A stretch of 64,000 nt of DNA from Glycine soja (lineage: Eukaryota; Streptophyta; Magnoliopsida; Fabales; Fabaceae), in assembly GCF_004193775.1 (NCBI RefSeq), contig NC_041011.1:17007173-17071172 (forward strand), written 5' to 3'. The notes beneath the pieces are model-generated. The model saw only the letters and a program-made list of their open reading frames with translations, had not been told where the DNA came from and did not search any database. Each line of letters starts with the position of its first letter. The stretch's first letter is position 1. The position numbers were made by a program, and so were the translations under genes. This document shows, piece after piece, positions 10,098-23,025 of the stretch.

Positions 10098-13000
10098 ATG
10101 GCAGGACGTGGTAGGGATCAGAACCGTGATGTCCTTGACCGCATCACCGCTGTGCTGGAAACTCTAGTGCAGGAACGTGATGTGGAACCGGCAGAGTATC
10201 GGGGACTCATGGCTTTCCGTAAGAACCACCCGCCAAAGTTCAGTGGAGACTATGATTCGGAAGGTGCTAGGTTGTGGTTAGCTGAGACGGAAAAGATTTT
10301 CGAGGCGATGGGTTGCCTTGAGGAGCATAAGGTCCTTTATGCAACATTTATGCTCCAAGGGGAGGCCGAGAATTGGTGGAAGTTCGTGAAACCTTCGTTT
10401 GTTGCACCTGGAGGCGTGATTCCTTGGAATGCCTTCAAGGACAAGTTCCTGGAGAATTACTTTCCACGAGATCTCAGGAAGCGGAAGGCGAGGGAATTTC
10501 TGGATTTGAAGCAAGGAAACATGTCTGTTGGGGAGTACACGGCTAAGTTTAATGAGCTTCTGCAGTATTGGCCTCAATACCAAGATGCTCGGAATGAAGA
10601 AGATCTGTGTGCTCAGTTTGAGAATGGGCTTCGGTTGGAGATCCAACAGGCGGTTAGTTATATGCAGATCACGGATTTTAATCAGTTGGTGACAAAGTGC
10701 AGGATTTTTGAGGACAAGATGAAGGAGAGGCAAGCTAGAGGTGTTGGAGGACCTCAGAGAAACCATCCTTTTAGGGGGAATGGTAACAAGAGGATGAAGC
10801 CGTATGCTAGCAACAAGGGGAAGCAGCCCATGGCTACGTCCAACATGAGCCAGTCAAGGGGGACTGGGGTACAATGCTTTCAGTGTGGAGGACCGCATCT
10901 TAAGAGGAATTGCCCACAGCTCCAGCAGACACAGGAGAACCGTTGTTATGTGTGTGGCAAGGTGGGCCATTATGCTCGAGAATGTAGGGTGACCGGGAGA
11001 CCGACGGTAACTGCCAATTCCAACACCGTCAATCGTGGACCCACTAATTCCACAAGGAGCGGTAATGTTAGCAACAACAACATTAGTGGTGGAAGACCAA
11101 AAGTACCCTCTCGGGTATTTGCTATGAGTGGTTCAGAAGCGGCTGCCTCCGACGATTTGATACGGGGTAAGTGTTTGATTGCTGATAAACTACTAGATGT
11201 ACTTTATGATTCAGGTGCCACGCATTCTTTCATATCTCATGCATGTGTGGAGAGGTTGGGGTTATGTGCGACGGAGTTGCCATATGATATGGTGGTGTCT
11301 ACTCCGACGAGCGAGCCTGTAACCACCTCTCGGGTGTGTTTGAAGTGTCCTATAATTGTTGAGGGTCGATCTTTTATGGCGGACTTGATTTGCCTACCTT
11401 TAGCTCATCTAGATGTGATCTTGGGGATGGATTGGTTATCTACTAACCATATCTTTCTAGACTGTAAGGAGAAGATGCTAATGTTTGGTGGAGATGTAGT
11501 TCCACGTGAACCATTGAAAGAGGATGCGGCCAACGAAGGAACGGGGGATGTTCGAACTTACATGGTGTTGTTCTCTATGTATGTGGAAGAGGACGCTGAA
11601 GTTAGTTGCATACCGGTGGTGTCAGAATTCCCAGAAGTTTTTCCGGATGATGTTTGTGAATTGCCACCTGAGAGAGAAGTGGAATTCATTATTGACTTGG
11701 TGCCTGGGGCGAATCCAGTGTCGATTGCGCCTTATAGAATGTCTCCGGTGGAACTAGCAGAGGTGAAGGCACAAGTACAGGACCTTTTGAGCAAACAATT
11801 TGTTCGTCCAAGCGCGTCACCGTGGGGAGCGCCGGTCTTGTTGGTTAAAAAGAAGGATGGCAGTATGAGGATGTGTGTGGACTACCGGCAGTTAAACAAG
11901 GTCACTATCAAGAACAAATATCCTCTACCAAGGATAGATGATTTGATTTACCAATTGAGGGGAGCGACGGTATTTTCGAAGATCGATCTGCGATCGGGGT
12001 ATCATCAAATCCGAGTTAAGAAGGAAGATATCCCAAAGACTGCGTTTCGGACTCGGTATGGGCACTACGAGTATTTAGTCATGCCATTTGGAGTGACTAA
12101 TGCTCCTGCCATTTTCATGGACTATATGAACCGTATATTCCATGATTACTTGGATCAGTTCGTGGTTGTGTTCATTGATGATATCCTAGTGTATTCGAGG
12201 AATAAGGAGGAGCATGAGAAGCACTTGAGGATTGTGTTGCATATTCTGAGGGATAGGAAGCTGTTCGCCAAACTGTCAAAATGTGACTTTTGGTTGGAGA
12301 AAGTGCAGTTTTTAGGGCACGTGATTTCTAAGGACGGGGTTGCGGTGGATCCGAACAAGGTGGAGTCGGTTATGGAGTGGCAACAACCGACAACTCCAAC
12401 AGAGGTTCGAAGCTTCTTGGGGTTGGCAGGCTATTATAGAAAGTTCATTGAGGGATTTTCTAAATTGGCATTGCCCCTAACTAAGTTGACTCGTAAGAAT
12501 GAGAAGTTTGTCTGGAATGAGAAGTGTGATCAAAGTTTCCAAGAGTTAAAGAGGCGGTTGACGACAGCTCCAGTGTTAATTTTGCCCGACCCTAAGAGAA
12601 CATTTGAAGTGTATTGCGATGCAAGCGGGCAAGGCTTGGGATGTGTGTTGATGCAAGAGGGAAGAGTAGTGGCTTATGCTTCGCGTCAATTACGTCCTCA
12701 TGAAGTTAACTATCCGACTCATGACTTGGAACTAGCAGCGGTGGTCTTTGCCTTAAAGATTTGGAGGCATTATTTGTACGGTACTCGTTTTGAAGTTTTC
12801 AGTGATCACAAGAGTCTCAAATACTTGTTCGATCAGAAGGAACTCAATATGAGACAACGAAGATGGATGGAGTTCCTCAAGGATTATGATTTTGGACTTT
12901 CCTACCATCCAGGAAAGGCTAATGTAGTAGCCGATGCGCTAAGCCGGAAATCCTTACATGTTGCGACTATGATGAGTTTGGAGCAGAGATTGATAGAGGA

Positions 13001-14504
13001 GTTCCGAGATTTGAATCTAGCAATTGAGGTGCGACCCAAGAGCTTATTTGTGGGAGCATTGCAGATCACCAATGAATTTGTAGATCACATACGCGAGGCT
13101 CAAGGGGATGACCCGTTTTTGCAAGGCAGGGTGTTGGAAATAATGGGGGATAAGGGTGTGGAGTTTGAGAAGGATACAACCGGGTTAATTAGATTCAAGG
13201 GGAGGATATGTGTGCCATCTCTAGATGATTTGAAAGTTAAGATTTTGGAGGAAGCGCATAAAAGTCGTCTTAGTTTCCATCCTGGAATGACTAAGATGTA
13301 CCAAGATTTGAAGAGAAGTTTTTGGTGGCATGGCATGAAGAAAGATGTAGCTGAATATGTAGCAAGATGTTTGACATGTCAAAAGGCTAAGGTTGAACAC
13401 CAGCGACCATCGGGAGAATTGAAGCCATTGGAGATTCCGGAATGGAAATGGGAGAGCATATCTATGGATTTTGTATCTAGTTTGCCCAAGACTAGTCGTG
13501 GACATGATGCTGTGTGGGTCATAGTTGATCGACTCACCAAATCTGCTCATTTTATCCCAGTGAATATGAAGTATAGAATGGAGAAACTAGTGGAGTTGTA
13601 CATCAAGGAAGTAGTAAGGTTGCATGGAATTCCTTCTAGTATTGTATCTGACAGGGATCCAAGGTTCACTTCGCGATTTTGGACGAGTCTACATGAAGCC
13701 TTGGGGACAAAGCTGAAGCTTAGTTCAGCTTATCATCCTCAAACGGATGGTCAGACTGAACGAACCATTCAGACTCTAGAGGATCTACTTCGGGCGTGTA
13801 TTATAGAGCGACAAGGTAGCTGGACGGATTGTTTGCCATTGATTGAGTTTACTTACAACAATAGCTACCAAGCCAGTATTGGTATGGCTCCTTTTGAAGC
13901 TTTATATGGACGAAAGTGCAAAACTCCTATTTGTTGGTATGATGATGGAGAAGCAGCACTTCTTGGACCTGAAATGCTACAACAGATTAATGAACAAGTG
14001 AGGTTGATTCGAGAGAAGATAAAAGCATCTCAGGATAGGCAGAAGAGCTACTATGATAGAAGGAGGAAGCCACTAGATTTTCAGGAAGGAGAACATGTGT
14101 TTTTGAAGGTTTCTCCCTTAACCGGAGTCGGAAGAGCTCTTAAAGCTAGGAAGTTGACACCCAAGTATCTAGGTCCATATCAGATTTTGAAGAAGATTGG
14201 GCCTGTAGCTTATCATATCGCCTTACCTCCGAGTTTATCGAATTTGCACCCTGTGTTCCATGTCTCTCAACTGAGACGGTACAACCCGGATCCATCACAT
14301 ATTCTTGCAGTGGACGAGGTACAGGTGAAGGATAACCTCACCTATAAAGCACAACCTCAGAAGATCACTGACCGAAGAATGAAGTCGTTGAGAGGAAAGG
14401 AGATCGCGTTGGTGAAGGTGCAGTGGGGAACCGATGAGGGTGATTCTACATGGGAGTTGGAGGATAGGATGAGAGAATTGTACCCAAGTTTGTTCATAGA
14501 GTAG
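10098..14504 (+). CDS. gag-pol: Gag-pol polyprotein of the Tekay element, 1468 aa, uninterrupted
   Basis: A single frame encodes the capsid and all enzymes. Gag fills roughly residues 40-215 (GEAENWW near 88-94). Two zinc knuckles follow, [13 protein letters not shown] (260-272) and [14 protein letters not shown] (283-296). The protease has DSGA at 371-374. Reverse transcriptase spans about 545-740 with FIDD at 692-695. RNase H spans about 835-950, with acidic residues at D841, E878 and D903. Integrase has a zinc-binding H1054/H1061/C1091/C1094 and a DD35E triad D1124, D1185, E1221. A GPY/F motif lies at 1359-1361, and a C-terminal chromodomain-like region at about 1420-1465 is typical of chromoviruses and is thought to steer insertion into heterochromatin. 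No stop or frameshift is present and every catalytic residue I checked is in place. No frameshift separates gag from pol. Confidence 0.96.
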   Translation: MAGRGRDQNRDVLDRITAVLETLVQERDVEPAEYRGLMAFRKNHPPKFSGDYDSEGARLWLAETEKIFEAMGCLEEHKVLYATFMLQGEAENWWKFVKPSFVAPGGVIPWNAFKDKFLENYFPRDLRKRKAREFLDLKQGNMSVGEYTAKFNELLQYWPQYQDARNEEDLCAQFENGLRLEIQQAVSYMQITDFNQLVTKCRIFEDKMKERQARGVGGPQRNHPFRGNGNKRMKPYASNKGKQPMATSNMSQSRGTGVQCFQCGGPHLKRNCPQLQQTQENRCYVCGKVGHYARECRVTGRPTVTANSNTVNRGPTNSTRSGNVSNNNISGGRPKVPSRVFAMSGSEAAASDDLIRGKCLIADKLLDVLYDSGATHSFISHACVERLGLCATELPYDMVVSTPTSEPVTTSRVCLKCPIIVEGRSFMADLICLPLAHLDVILGMDWLSTNHIFLDCKEKMLMFGGDVVPREPLKEDAANEGTGDVRTYMVLFSMYVEEDAEVSCIPVVSEFPEVFPDDVCELPPEREVEFIIDLVPGANPVSIAPYRMSPVELAEVKAQVQDLLSKQFVRPSASPWGAPVLLVKKKDGSMRMCVDYRQLNKVTIKNKYPLPRIDDLIYQLRGATVFSKIDLRSGYHQIRVKKEDIPKTAFRTRYGHYEYLVMPFGVTNAPAIFMDYMNRIFHDYLDQFVVVFIDDILVYSRNKEEHEKHLRIVLHILRDRKLFAKLSKCDFWLEKVQFLGHVISKDGVAVDPNKVESVMEWQQPTTPTEVRSFLGLAGYYRKFIEGFSKLALPLTKLTRKNEKFVWNEKCDQSFQELKRRLTTAPVLILPDPKRTFEVYCDASGQGLGCVLMQEGRVVAYASRQLRPHEVNYPTHDLELAAVVFALKIWRHYLYGTRFEVFSDHKSLKYLFDQKELNMRQRRWMEFLKDYDFGLSYHPGKANVVADALSRKSLHVATMMSLEQRLIEEFRDLNLAIEVRPKSLFVGALQITNEFVDHIREAQGDDPFLQGRVLEIMGDKGVEFEKDTTGLIRFKGRICVPSLDDLKVKILEEAHKSRLSFHPGMTKMYQDLKRSFWWHGMKKDVAEYVARCLTCQKAKVEHQRPSGELKPLEIPEWKWESISMDFVSSLPKTSRGHDAVWVIVDRLTKSAHFIPVNMKYRMEKLVELYIKEVVRLHGIPSSIVSDRDPRFTSRFWTSLHEALGTKLKLSSAYHPQTDGQTERTIQTLEDLLRACIIERQGSWTDCLPLIEFTYNNSYQASIGMAPFEALYGRKCKTPICWYDDGEAALLGPEMLQQINEQVRLIREKIKASQDRQKSYYDRRRKPLDFQEGEHVFLKVSPLTGVGRALKARKLTPKYLGPYQILKKIGPVAYHIALPPSLSNLHPVFHVSQLRRYNPDPSHILAVDEVQVKDNLTYKAQPQKITDRRMKSLRGKEIALVKVQWGTDEGDSTWELEDRMRELYPSLFIE

Positions 14505-14527
14505 TTAATTTCGGGGACGAAATTCCT

Positions 14528-14540
14528 AAAAGGGTGGGAG
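14528..14540 (+). other. Polypurine tract of the Tekay element
   Basis: AAAAGGGTGGGAG lies three bases before the 3' LTR. It is the expected primer site for plus-strand DNA synthesis. Confidence 0.8.
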
Positions 14541-14543
14541 TAT

Positions 14544-17500
14544 TGTAACGCCCTGGAAATTTCTACCCGGAATTTTTGGAAACGATGTATTTTGAATGAT
14601 TATATATAAGTATTATTCAGTGTATATGCCTATATGTTCTTGGTAGAAATAGGAATAGTGGGGGCAAGATATGCGGGTTGGACTAATTAAGGGAGAGAAA
14701 TCCATAACTGGGAGGTTATGGGTTAATTCCTAATTAATTAGTTAAAAATCATCGTTTTGCGTGCGACTTAGAATTTAACGAAACCAACCTCTGAACCACG
14801 CTCGGGGTTTTATTCTGAGCGTTTTGATATACATATTGCTTGCTTTCGAAAACTGGCCCCGACGGACGCAGAGAAACGCGAGAAACTGGAACCAGAGAAA
14901 TGGCACGCAAACCGAGGCAGGATTTTAGCGTTTCAAAGGTCAGATTTTTCTCACTTTTGTGACTGAGTATGGGTCACAGTCAAAAAGAGAAAGTGGGCCC
15001 TTTTGCTCCAATCAAATAGGGACATGTGGCAGAGCTTGAATAAAATAATAGAAAAAGAGGAAAACCTTTTATTTAAAACCAAAAAGCCTTTCTCTCTCTT
15101 CACTCAGCCCTCATTTTTTTTTTTCAGACAGCTTTCTCTCTCCCTCACGTTGCTTTTCTTCCTCCCTCATTCTCCATTAAAGCTCCATACAAAGCTTCAA
15201 CCTTTAGTGCCCGTTTCTGCCCCAAATCGTGAAAGGAGAGCATTTTTGGAGTCGTGAAGTGCGTGGCTACGAGTGGCACTTCGAAAATCCAGGTTTGGGT
15301 GGACTTCTTTCTCTCTTAAATTTCGTGGGTATGGGGTTTTGGGAGATATGATGGGTGGTTTTGTTAGTTTTCTGCTGTGTGATGATTATTTGTGAAGGCA
15401 TTTGCTGAAAACTTGTTGAAATCGCCATGTTTGGATGAGTTAGACATACCCATTCTGTTTTAGGGTTTTTGTGATGATGTTTGTGATGTTTATATGCTGA
15501 AATTGCTGATGGAAATCTGTTAGAGATGAAGGGTAGAACTAACCCAAGGTTAGAAAGTGAGAATGTGATGTTATGAGTGGAAAAAAAAAAAAAAAAAAGA
15601 GTGAGACTTTGAGGGTTGGAAGGCTAAGTCTGAATTCTGTGGTAAATGGAGGTTAAAGTGAGTTAATACTAGCTTGAAATGTCATTTAGGACTTATAAGA
15701 AAGCTTGGACTGTGCTAGAGAGAAAAATAAATGACCAAAGTGAACAAAGAGCCATTTCTAGGGCAAAATTGGGTGTTGAGGAGCCAAATTTTGATTCGGT
15801 GGAAATTTAGGTGTAAATCCAGTTTGAACAAGTTTAGATTGATGTTATAGACTTGTGTGAGGTGAGAGTTTGCTCCAAATTAACCTCATTCTAAATTTCA
15901 CTTTTCAAACCTAGAAAACCCATTGATTTGAGGGGTTTTGGACACCTAGATTTTGTGTTACTGTGGTTTGAAGTTTGGCTTTGGTTTAGACATGTTTGAT
16001 ACATGATTTGGGACTTGTAGGATTCGATTTGAACAAGATTGGATGAGAGGAAGTGTGATTTTCGAAATCTGCACTTATGCAGAATTTTGCTGTCAAAATA
16101 AGTGCAGCAGAATTTTAGCTTGGTGCAGAAAATGCTTGTGTGTGGTTGGCTGTGGAAAGAGTAGTACAGAATGAGTTCTGGATGTTTGCTAGTCGATCCC
16201 AACGGTCACAATGTAGGCTTATGCACTATAGACTTCCAGTAAAATTTTGGAGTCGATCCAACGGTTAACGAATTGGATCGAAGGAATTGTTACTGGGGTC
16301 TTTAAGTGAGAAAAGCTGTGATTTTGGTTGATGTGTTGAGCAGAGTTTATGCCTTGCTCTGTTTTGCCTGGCTGTGATAGCTTGTGCTGTTTGAATGTTG
16401 TTTTGCTTGGATGTTGTGGAAGCTTGGGAGGATTGATGGGGACCCGGTGTTGAGAGACACGAGGATATGGGCTACGTGGGAGTACGTGAGCTCAGTTGGA
16501 GGTGGGCAACAGGGGATGGTGGGTTTGTGCGCGCATTGTGGATGTGGAAAACTTGTTGTGCACCATCGCCCGACCGCCACCTAGTACCACATGTGATGGG
16601 TACCCCATAATCCTACAAGCTTGAGATGAGGAAGTGTTGAAGGGTGAAACTTCCTGCTTTTATTGTTGACCACAGAGTGGTACCTGGAGATATGTCGCGG
16701 GGGTCAGGAGACCTTGGGGACGTCAGGTGGGGTGCTATTGCCCAAAACCAAGCTTGACCAATCCCGACCCAACCCGGGCATAGTCGGTCAGTGAGAACCT
16801 GTGATGTACCTAAGCAGGCGAGCTCCTGGCAGTCAACAGATAAAAGGAAAACAAGACCACAAAGCAAGGAGGCTTGTGGTGGCTGGCCAGCTGTGAAACT
16901 TGATTGATATGTGAGATATGGTCTCTGGTAATCGATTACCAAGGGTGGGTAATCGATTACAAGGCTTAAAAATGAAGACAGGGGGCTAAGATGGTCTCTG
17001 GTAATCGATTACCAGGGGATGTAATCGATTACCAGGCTTGAAAACGAGGTCAGGAAGCTAAGGAAGCCTCTGGTAATCGATTACCAAGTGGTGTAATCGA
17101 TTACCAGGCTTAAAAAGGGAACTGGGAGTTGATGGAAGCCTCTGGTAATCGATTACCAGCCTGCGTAATCGATTACACAGAGGAATGGGTCACTGGTAAT
17201 CGATTACCAGGCATGTGTAATCGATTACACAGTGTATTATTGCATATTTCATGTCCTGAGGCTGTGTAATTCAAGTTTAGCCTCTGGTAATCGATTACCA
17301 AGGCTGTGTAATCGATTACCAGAGATGGAAAGCCTTTAAATACCCCTTTTATTGCATGTAATGTTATGAGACGCATTGTGTGCAGCACAGTTAGATTCTT
17401 GTGAAAGAGTCTACCCCTTTCTCTTCCTTCTTGTAGATCGTGATGGCGGTGCAGCTAATCCGTGATCGAGTAGAGATGGAGTGCCTAGAGGGAGCTTGGG

Positions 17501-18452
17501 AGACCCTCGAAGGCAACACGAGGTGCCGATTTCGGGGCACCATTCGATTCACGGCTACTTCTTTGGTGCATCCAGAGGAACCTGCACGGACGCTTCAGCG
17601 CACTGTGGAGTGGATACTACCCACGCCTACACCATATCGTCTAGTGGAGCCCGTTCGAGTGATCGAGGTAACGTCATCCGAGGAAGACCCTGAGGAGGAC
17701 CTGGAGGAGCTACCTCCTGAGCCTGCTGTGGATGCCCTTGACTTTCTAGAGGGTGATGAGGATCCACTTCTTGAGGTGGATTCTCCCGAGGAAGTCATGT
17801 CGGCATCTGAGGCAGACTCTACGGAGGATAGTGGCCCGAGGGAGATGGCGATCAGCGGAGGCTCTTCGTCCTAGTGGACAACTTTTTGGATTCGTTTTGT
17901 ATATTTTGAGGGTGGGTGTATCTAGGACTAACTGTTAGGTTTACTCTTTTGTTTTTGTATGGGTAGACCTGATGTATAGGCATTTGATGATTGTATACAT
18001 GTGGCTGAAGCCACCACTATGGACACCTTTGCTCTGGATAACACTATATATTTTGTAAAACTCCCATATTTTGGACAGCTTTAAATGATGAATGCATTTA
18101 TGATCGATCTTGTTCTTTGAAAAGAAAGCGTTAGTAACTTTATTTGTAAAAGAGTTTATCGACCGTATTTTATTCTTTTATTTTCACGTGATGACCTAAA
18201 GTAGTGGCTGGTACGTTCTTTCTTTTAAAAAAGCAAAATAGTTTAGAGATTATGAGCAGTGAGAAAGAAATGACTCCGAACAGAGTTGTGAACTGGCCAT
18301 TCAGGACTCTGTAGTGAGGATTTTCCTTCGAAAACTTGTTTTAGTGAAAAGAGAAAGAAATGAAAAGGAAAAGAAAAAAAAAAAAAAATTACCATGGTTT
18401 TTGTTAATTAAATCATTACTATTAAACCAGTCATTATTTTGGGGACGCCACA
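14544..18452 (+). repeat. 3' LTR of the Tekay element
   Basis: This LTR has the same length as the 5' LTR and is collinear with it base for base; the one difference I saw is C16458 against A7812. It carries the same palindrome cluster (16928-17319) and TATA-like box. It ends GACGCCACA and is followed by the ATTGC duplication. Confidence 0.94.
17443..17874 (+). CDS. LTR-encoded acidic protein ORF, 143 aa (3' LTR copy)
   Basis: The translation is identical to the ORF at 8797-9228. In this position it could be made from a separate transcript driven by the 3' LTR and reading outward into 18453 onward. Function is unknown. Confidence 0.65.
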   Translation: MAVQLIRDRVEMECLEGAWETLEGNTRCRFRGTIRFTATSLVHPEEPARTLQRTVEWILPTPTPYRLVEPVRVIEVTSSEEDPEEDLEELPPEPAVDALDFLEGDEDPLLEVDSPEEVMSASEADSTEDSGPREMAISGGSSS

Positions 18453-19486
18453 ATTGCCAAGAGTTACAAGTTTTGACTTGAGTCATCAAGAAACTATAAA
18501 TTTGTGACCTTGGCATGAAACATTTTAACAATCTCATTCAGATCTATCGTCTCTTTCAACCATTCTATCTTTCAATCTATCTTTCAACATCTTCTTTCAT
18601 TTCTTTCAGAACTTTCTTATTTCATCTTCTCTTCATCTTTTTAAAAGTTTTTGTTCAAAAATATTTCTTCCAAGAAAAGTTCTTTGTTCAAAAACTTGTG
18701 CTATTCATCTTTTTCATTCCCTTCTTCCTTTGCCAAAAAGAATTCGCCAAGGACTAACCGCTTGAATTCTTTTTGTGTCTCTCTTCTCCCTTTTCCAAAA
18801 GAACAAAGGACTTACCGCCTGAATTCTTTTGTGTCTCCTTTCTCCCTTGTCAAAGAATTCAAAACGACACAGTCTGAGAATTCTTTTGATTCTTCCCTTT
18901 CCCATAAACAAAAGATTTCAAAGGACTAACCGCCTGAGAATTCTCTTGTTTCCCCATTCACAAAGTTTCAAAGGACTAACCGCCTGAGAACTTTGTCTTA
19001 ACGCATTGGAGGGTACATCCTTTGTGATACAAGTAGAGGCTACATCTACTTGGGTTGTTGAATGAGAACATGAGAGGGTACATCTCTTGTGGATCAGTTC
19101 TAGTGGAGGGTACATCCACTAGGTTGTTCAAAGAGAACAAGGGAGGGTACATCCCTGGTGGATCTTTGCTTGTAAAAGGATTTTTACAAGGTTGAAAAGA
19201 AATCTCAAGGACCACAGGTCGCTTGGGGACTGGATGTAGGCACGGGTTGTTTCCGAACCAGTATAAAACTCTTGGGTGTTTGTCTCCTTCTTCCTTACTC
19301 TTTTAATTTCCGCTGTGCACTTTAATTCCAGCTTTTACTTTAGGTTAAATTTCTTTTCTATTCTTTATTTTCTTAACAACATAGTAAAAGCCTAAGAAGG
19401 GTAATTTTTAATTAGTAAAGGTCTAGTAATAATTAATTCAACCCCCCCTTCTTAATTATTCTGAGGCCACTTGATCCAACATAAAA

Positions 19487-19785
19487 TACTCATATATTCC
19501 TAGGGCTGAAGTAATAATGTTTTTGGCTTTAAGATCATACTAGATTCTTCTTCTATCTTCTTCTGTCCACTTATCTCTAGGTTTTTGTGTTGTGGTAGTA
19601 ATGCTTACATCTACTACAGTAGTGGGTATGTAAGGTCTTATTTCTATTGCTTCCTAAATGTTTAAATCTATGACATCAATGAAAATCTGCATACGGGTTT
19701 TCCAATAGTGGTAACCATCACCATTGAAGATAGGTGGTCTATGAATGGAATTTCCTTCAGGAAACAAAGAATTTGAAGAGGCCAT
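19487..19785 (-). pseudogene. Copia-type gag relic, N-terminal part
   Basis: The ATG at 19785 lies about 40 bp downstream of the primer site, as in plant copia elements. The first ~30 codons have the typical Gag N-terminus, ending in an aromatic 'YHYWKTRMQIF' stretch. Two in-frame TAG stops (19654-19656 after codon 43, and 19540-19542 after codon 81) break it. The frame continues at 5327 after the solo LTR, giving a gag of roughly 360 codons. It is too short for the minimum ORF length because of the stops. It belongs to relic A. Confidence 0.8.
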
Positions 19786-19821
19786 GAATCTTGAAGTGGT
19801 TAAACTTTCTACAAGATACAT

Positions 19822-19833
19822 GCTCTGATACCA
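19822..19833 (-). other. Primer-binding site of relic A
   Basis: On the minus strand TGGTATCAGAGC lies two bases after the 5' LTR end (19836). It matches the initiator tRNA-Met primer site and fixes the orientation of relic A. Confidence 0.85.
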
Positions 19834-19835
19834 CT

Positions 19836-20895
19836 TGTTGGATCAAGTGGCCTCAGAATAATTAAGAAGTGGGGGGGGGGGGGGTTGAATTCATTATTAC
19901 TGAAACTTTACTAATTAAAAATCTACCTCTCTTAGGCTTTTACTATGTTGTTAAGAAAGCAAAGAACATAAATATAAACTTAACCAAAAGTAAAAGCGGT
20001 AATTAAAGTGCACAACAGAAATTAAAAGAGTAGGGAAGAAGAAGCCAAACACATAAGAGTTTTATACTGGTTCGACAACAACCCGTGCCTACATCCAATC
20101 CCTAAGCGACCTACGGTCCTTGAGATTTCTTTTCAACTTTGTAAATTCCTTTACAAGCAAAGATCCACAAGGGATGTACCCTCCCTTGCTCTCTTTGAAC
20201 AACCTAGTGGATGTACCCTCCACTTGAACTGCTCCACAAGAGATGCACCCTCTCTTGTTCTCAGTCACAACAACCCAAGTAGATGTACCCTTTACTTGTA
20301 CCACAAAGGATGTACCCTGCAATGTGTTAAGACAAAGTTCTCAGGCGGTTAGTCCTTTGAAACTTTGTGAATGGGGAAACAAAAGAATTCTCAAGCGGTT
20401 AATCCTTTGAAATCTTTTTTTTATGGGAAAGGGAATAATCAAAAGAATTCTCAGACTGTGTCATTTTGAATTCTTTGACAAGGGAGAAGGGAGACACAAA
20501 AGAATTCAGGTGGTTAGTCCTTTGTTCTTTTGGAAAAGGGAGCAGAGAGACACAAAAAGAGTTCAGGCGGTTAGTCCTTGGCGAATTCTTTTTGGCAAAG
20601 GGAGAAGGGAATGAAAAATATGAATAACACACTTTTGTTTTCAAGGTTTAGAAAAATTTTGACAAAGGAAGAAGAAGAAGAAATTCAAGAAGATGTTCAA
20701 AGAGACTCAAGGGTTGTAAACGATTGAAATCAATGTATTCAATGTATGTAAAAGATTACACAAAGCATTTTTGTGAAAGGATGTGACTCTTCACATTTGA
20801 ATTTGAATTTTAACGTTCAAACACACTGGTAATCGATTACCAAAATATTGTAATCGATTACACCATTTTGAAATTGATTGGAACGTTGTAAATTC
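19836..20895 (-). mobile_element. 5' LTR of relic A, U5-side part
   Basis: The plus-strand reading starts TGTTGGATCAAGTGG and follows the 3' LTR at 499-1740, with a poly-G expansion at 19868-19883 and a deletion near 20755 relative to 1437-1607. At 20896 it is interrupted by another LTR beginning TGTTGGATCGAG. Its continuation is best matched by about 25070-25450, which ends in the expected CTTGCTTCTACA. Confidence 0.7.
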
Positions 20896-22468
20896 TGTTG
20901 GATCGAGTGGCCTCAGAATAATTAAGAAGGGGGGGTTGAATTAATTATTCCTAAACCTTTACTATTAAAAAATTACTCTTTTAAGGCTTTTACTAAATTG
21001 TTAAGAGAAAGAGGAGTAGAAGAGAAACTTAACAGAAAGTAAAAGCAGAAATTAAATGCTCAGCGGAAAGTAAAAGAGTATGGAAGAAGGAAACAAACAC
21101 ACAAGGATTTTTATACTGGTTTAGCACAAACCCGTGCCTACCTCCAGTCCCCAAGTAACCTGCGGTCCTTGGGATTTCTTTCAACCTTGTAAAAAACCTT
21201 TTACAAGCAAAGATCCACAAGGGATGTACCCTCCCTTTTGTTGTCATCATTGTAAATTCAGTTGAAAGCTTTTTGAAAACAAAAGTTGCCACTAGTAATC
21301 GATTACAGTAAACTGGTAATCGATTACCAGAGAGTAAAAACTCATTGGTAAAAGCTTTTGTGAAAACTTCATGGGCTACTCAATGTTTTTGAAAAACTTT
21401 TTTGTACTTATCTTGATTGAGTGCTTTTGTATTAGGGAATGGGAAGAATCAAAAGAATTCTCAGACTGTGTCGTTTTGAATTCTTTGACAAGGGAGAAGG
21501 GTGACACAAAAGAATTCAGGCGGTTAGTTCCTTGTTCTTTTGGAAAAGGGAGAAGAGAGACACAAAAAGAATTCAGGCGGTTAGTCCTTGGCGAATTCTT
21601 TTTGCCAAAGGGAGAAGAGAATGAAAAGATGAATAGCACAAGTTTTCAAGGTTTGGAAAACCAGAAAACTTCATAAAGCTTTTGATACAAAGATGAAGAA
21701 GAAGAAGTTTAAAGAGATTCTAGGCTTGTAAAGGATTGTAAGAGATTGTTTAGAAAGACTTGTTAGAAAATGCAAAACAAAGCCTTGCTTTTATAGACTC
21801 TTTATGTCTGGTCAAGAAGGCCATTCAGAAGAGTTATAACTTTTAGAAAAACATAAAAACCATTTGAAAGAGTCAAAACCTTTTTGAAGAGTTACATCTT
21901 TAGATTTTTCAGAAACAAACACTGGTAATCGATTACCAAATAAGTGTAATCGATTACACAAAGCTTTTGAGTGAAAGGATGTGACTCTTCACATTTAAAT
22001 TTAAATTTCAACATTCAAGGGTACTGGTAATCGGTTACCAAAACATTGTAATCGATTACAGCCTTTTGAAAATATTTGGAACATTGTAAATTCAGTTTGA
22101 AAACATTTTCAAACTCATTTTGCTACTGGTAATCGATTACAACAATATGGTAATCGATTACCAGAGAGTAAAAACTCTTTGGTAAAGGTTTTGTCAAAAA
22201 CTCATGTGCTATTCAAAGTTTTGAAAAACTTTTTAATACTTATCTTGATTGAGTCTTTTCTTTATTCTTGAATCTTGAGTCTTGAATCTTGATCTTGATT
22301 CTTGTTTGTAGGCTTTCTTCTTGAATCTTGAATTCTTCTTGATTCTTGAACTCTTTACTTGTTCTTGATTCTCTTGAGCTTTTTGTTCATCATCTTTTGT
22401 TGTCATCATTGTTATCATCAAAACATCTTTGAATCATTGTTGATTCATCATGAAGCTTTGCTTCCACA
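20896..22468 (-). mobile_element. 3' LTR of minus-strand copia-type relic B (chimeric)
   Basis: Read on the minus strand the LTR starts TGTGGAAGCAAAGC at 22468, right after a polypurine tract, and ends GATCCAACA at 20896. The first ~530 bp of the plus-strand reading are nearly identical to 24708-25230. At about 21425 the sequence jumps to LTR material of the kind at 1100-2130. It therefore looks like a patchwork of two LTR versions. Confidence 0.65.
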
Positions 22469-22482
22469 ATCTCCCCCTTTTT
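22469..22482 (-). other. Polypurine tract of relic B
   Basis: On the minus strand AAAAAGGGGGAGAT precedes the LTR of relic B, matching the tract of relic A. Confidence 0.65.
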
Positions 22483-22884
22483 GATGATGACAACTTCTGA
22501 AATCAAGAAACACACACACACTTTTTCCTAGTTGATCACTCTTATAAATGCTCCCCCTTTGTTTTTGAATTTATGCTTATCTTAAAAATAAGTTGATTAC
22601 TCATGTGAATTCTTGATTTAATCCCATTTCTCTCCCCCTTTGGCATCAACAAAAAGCCAAAGTGCGTATTAAATAAATTTAATTTAAACATCCATTTAAT
22701 GTTCATAAAAAAATCAACCAAATCATGAAGCAAGAAGCAAGAACTATGAAACCATGAAGCCAACAACCATGCATAGATAAATTAATAACTCCACATAGTC
22801 AAATAACATACTTAATAATTGTTCAAACATACCATGCAAATAGGGAAATAGTAAATTGTTCAAATAGTATAACAATATAAAGAT

Positions 22885-23025
22885 TTATTTTGATAAGTCA
22901 CTAACATCTATTAGTCCTAATTCTCTTTTTATGGTGTAGAAAGAGTCTTTAGTTAGTGGTTTTGTGAAGATGTCTACAAGTTGGTTTTTAGTATCTACAA
23001 ATTTTAAAACACAGTCACCTTTTTC
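22885..23025 (-). pseudogene. Copia pol relic: C-terminal RNase H tail of relic B
   Basis: About 45 codons on the minus strand end at a TAA (22885-22887). They contain the hallmark end of copia polyproteins, FVDTKNQLVDIFTKPL, followed by a short lysine-rich tail. This is the last segment of RNase H in Ty1/copia pol. Everything upstream in pol is missing except the protease fragment at 24370-24657. The remnant is below usual ORF size cut-offs. Confidence 0.85.

Larger units (their letters stand above)
5898..18452 (+). mobile_element. Complete Tekay/Del-type chromovirus (Ty3/gypsy LTR retrotransposon)
   Basis: The element is 12555 bp: two LTRs of exactly 3909 bp, a tRNA-iMet primer site, one gag-pol ORF ending in a chromodomain and a polypurine tract. 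ATTGC flanks it (5893-5897 and 18453-18457). The LTRs run TGTAACGCCC to GACGCCACA and are collinear at a constant offset of 8646 with no indel. I noticed one difference, A7812 versus C16458. Such similarity indicates a very recent insertion, and the element may still be able to move. Clade assignment rests on the gag/chromodomain style and is inference from known plant chromoviruses. Confidence 0.93.
5328..19481 (+). mobile_element. Plus-strand solo copia-type LTR, split by the Tekay element
   Basis: It begins TGTAGAAGCA at 5328 and ends GATCCAACA at 19481. The true sequence is 5328-5897 plus 18458-19481, about 1.6 kb. TAAAA flanks both ends (5323-5327 and 19482-19486), a clean 5-bp target duplication inside the gag of relic A. 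No internal region belongs to it, so it is a solo LTR left by LTR-LTR recombination. It is the reverse orientation of the LTRs of relic A and carries the same 'GGACTAACCGCCTGA' repeat ladder (18750-18990). Confidence 0.9.
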
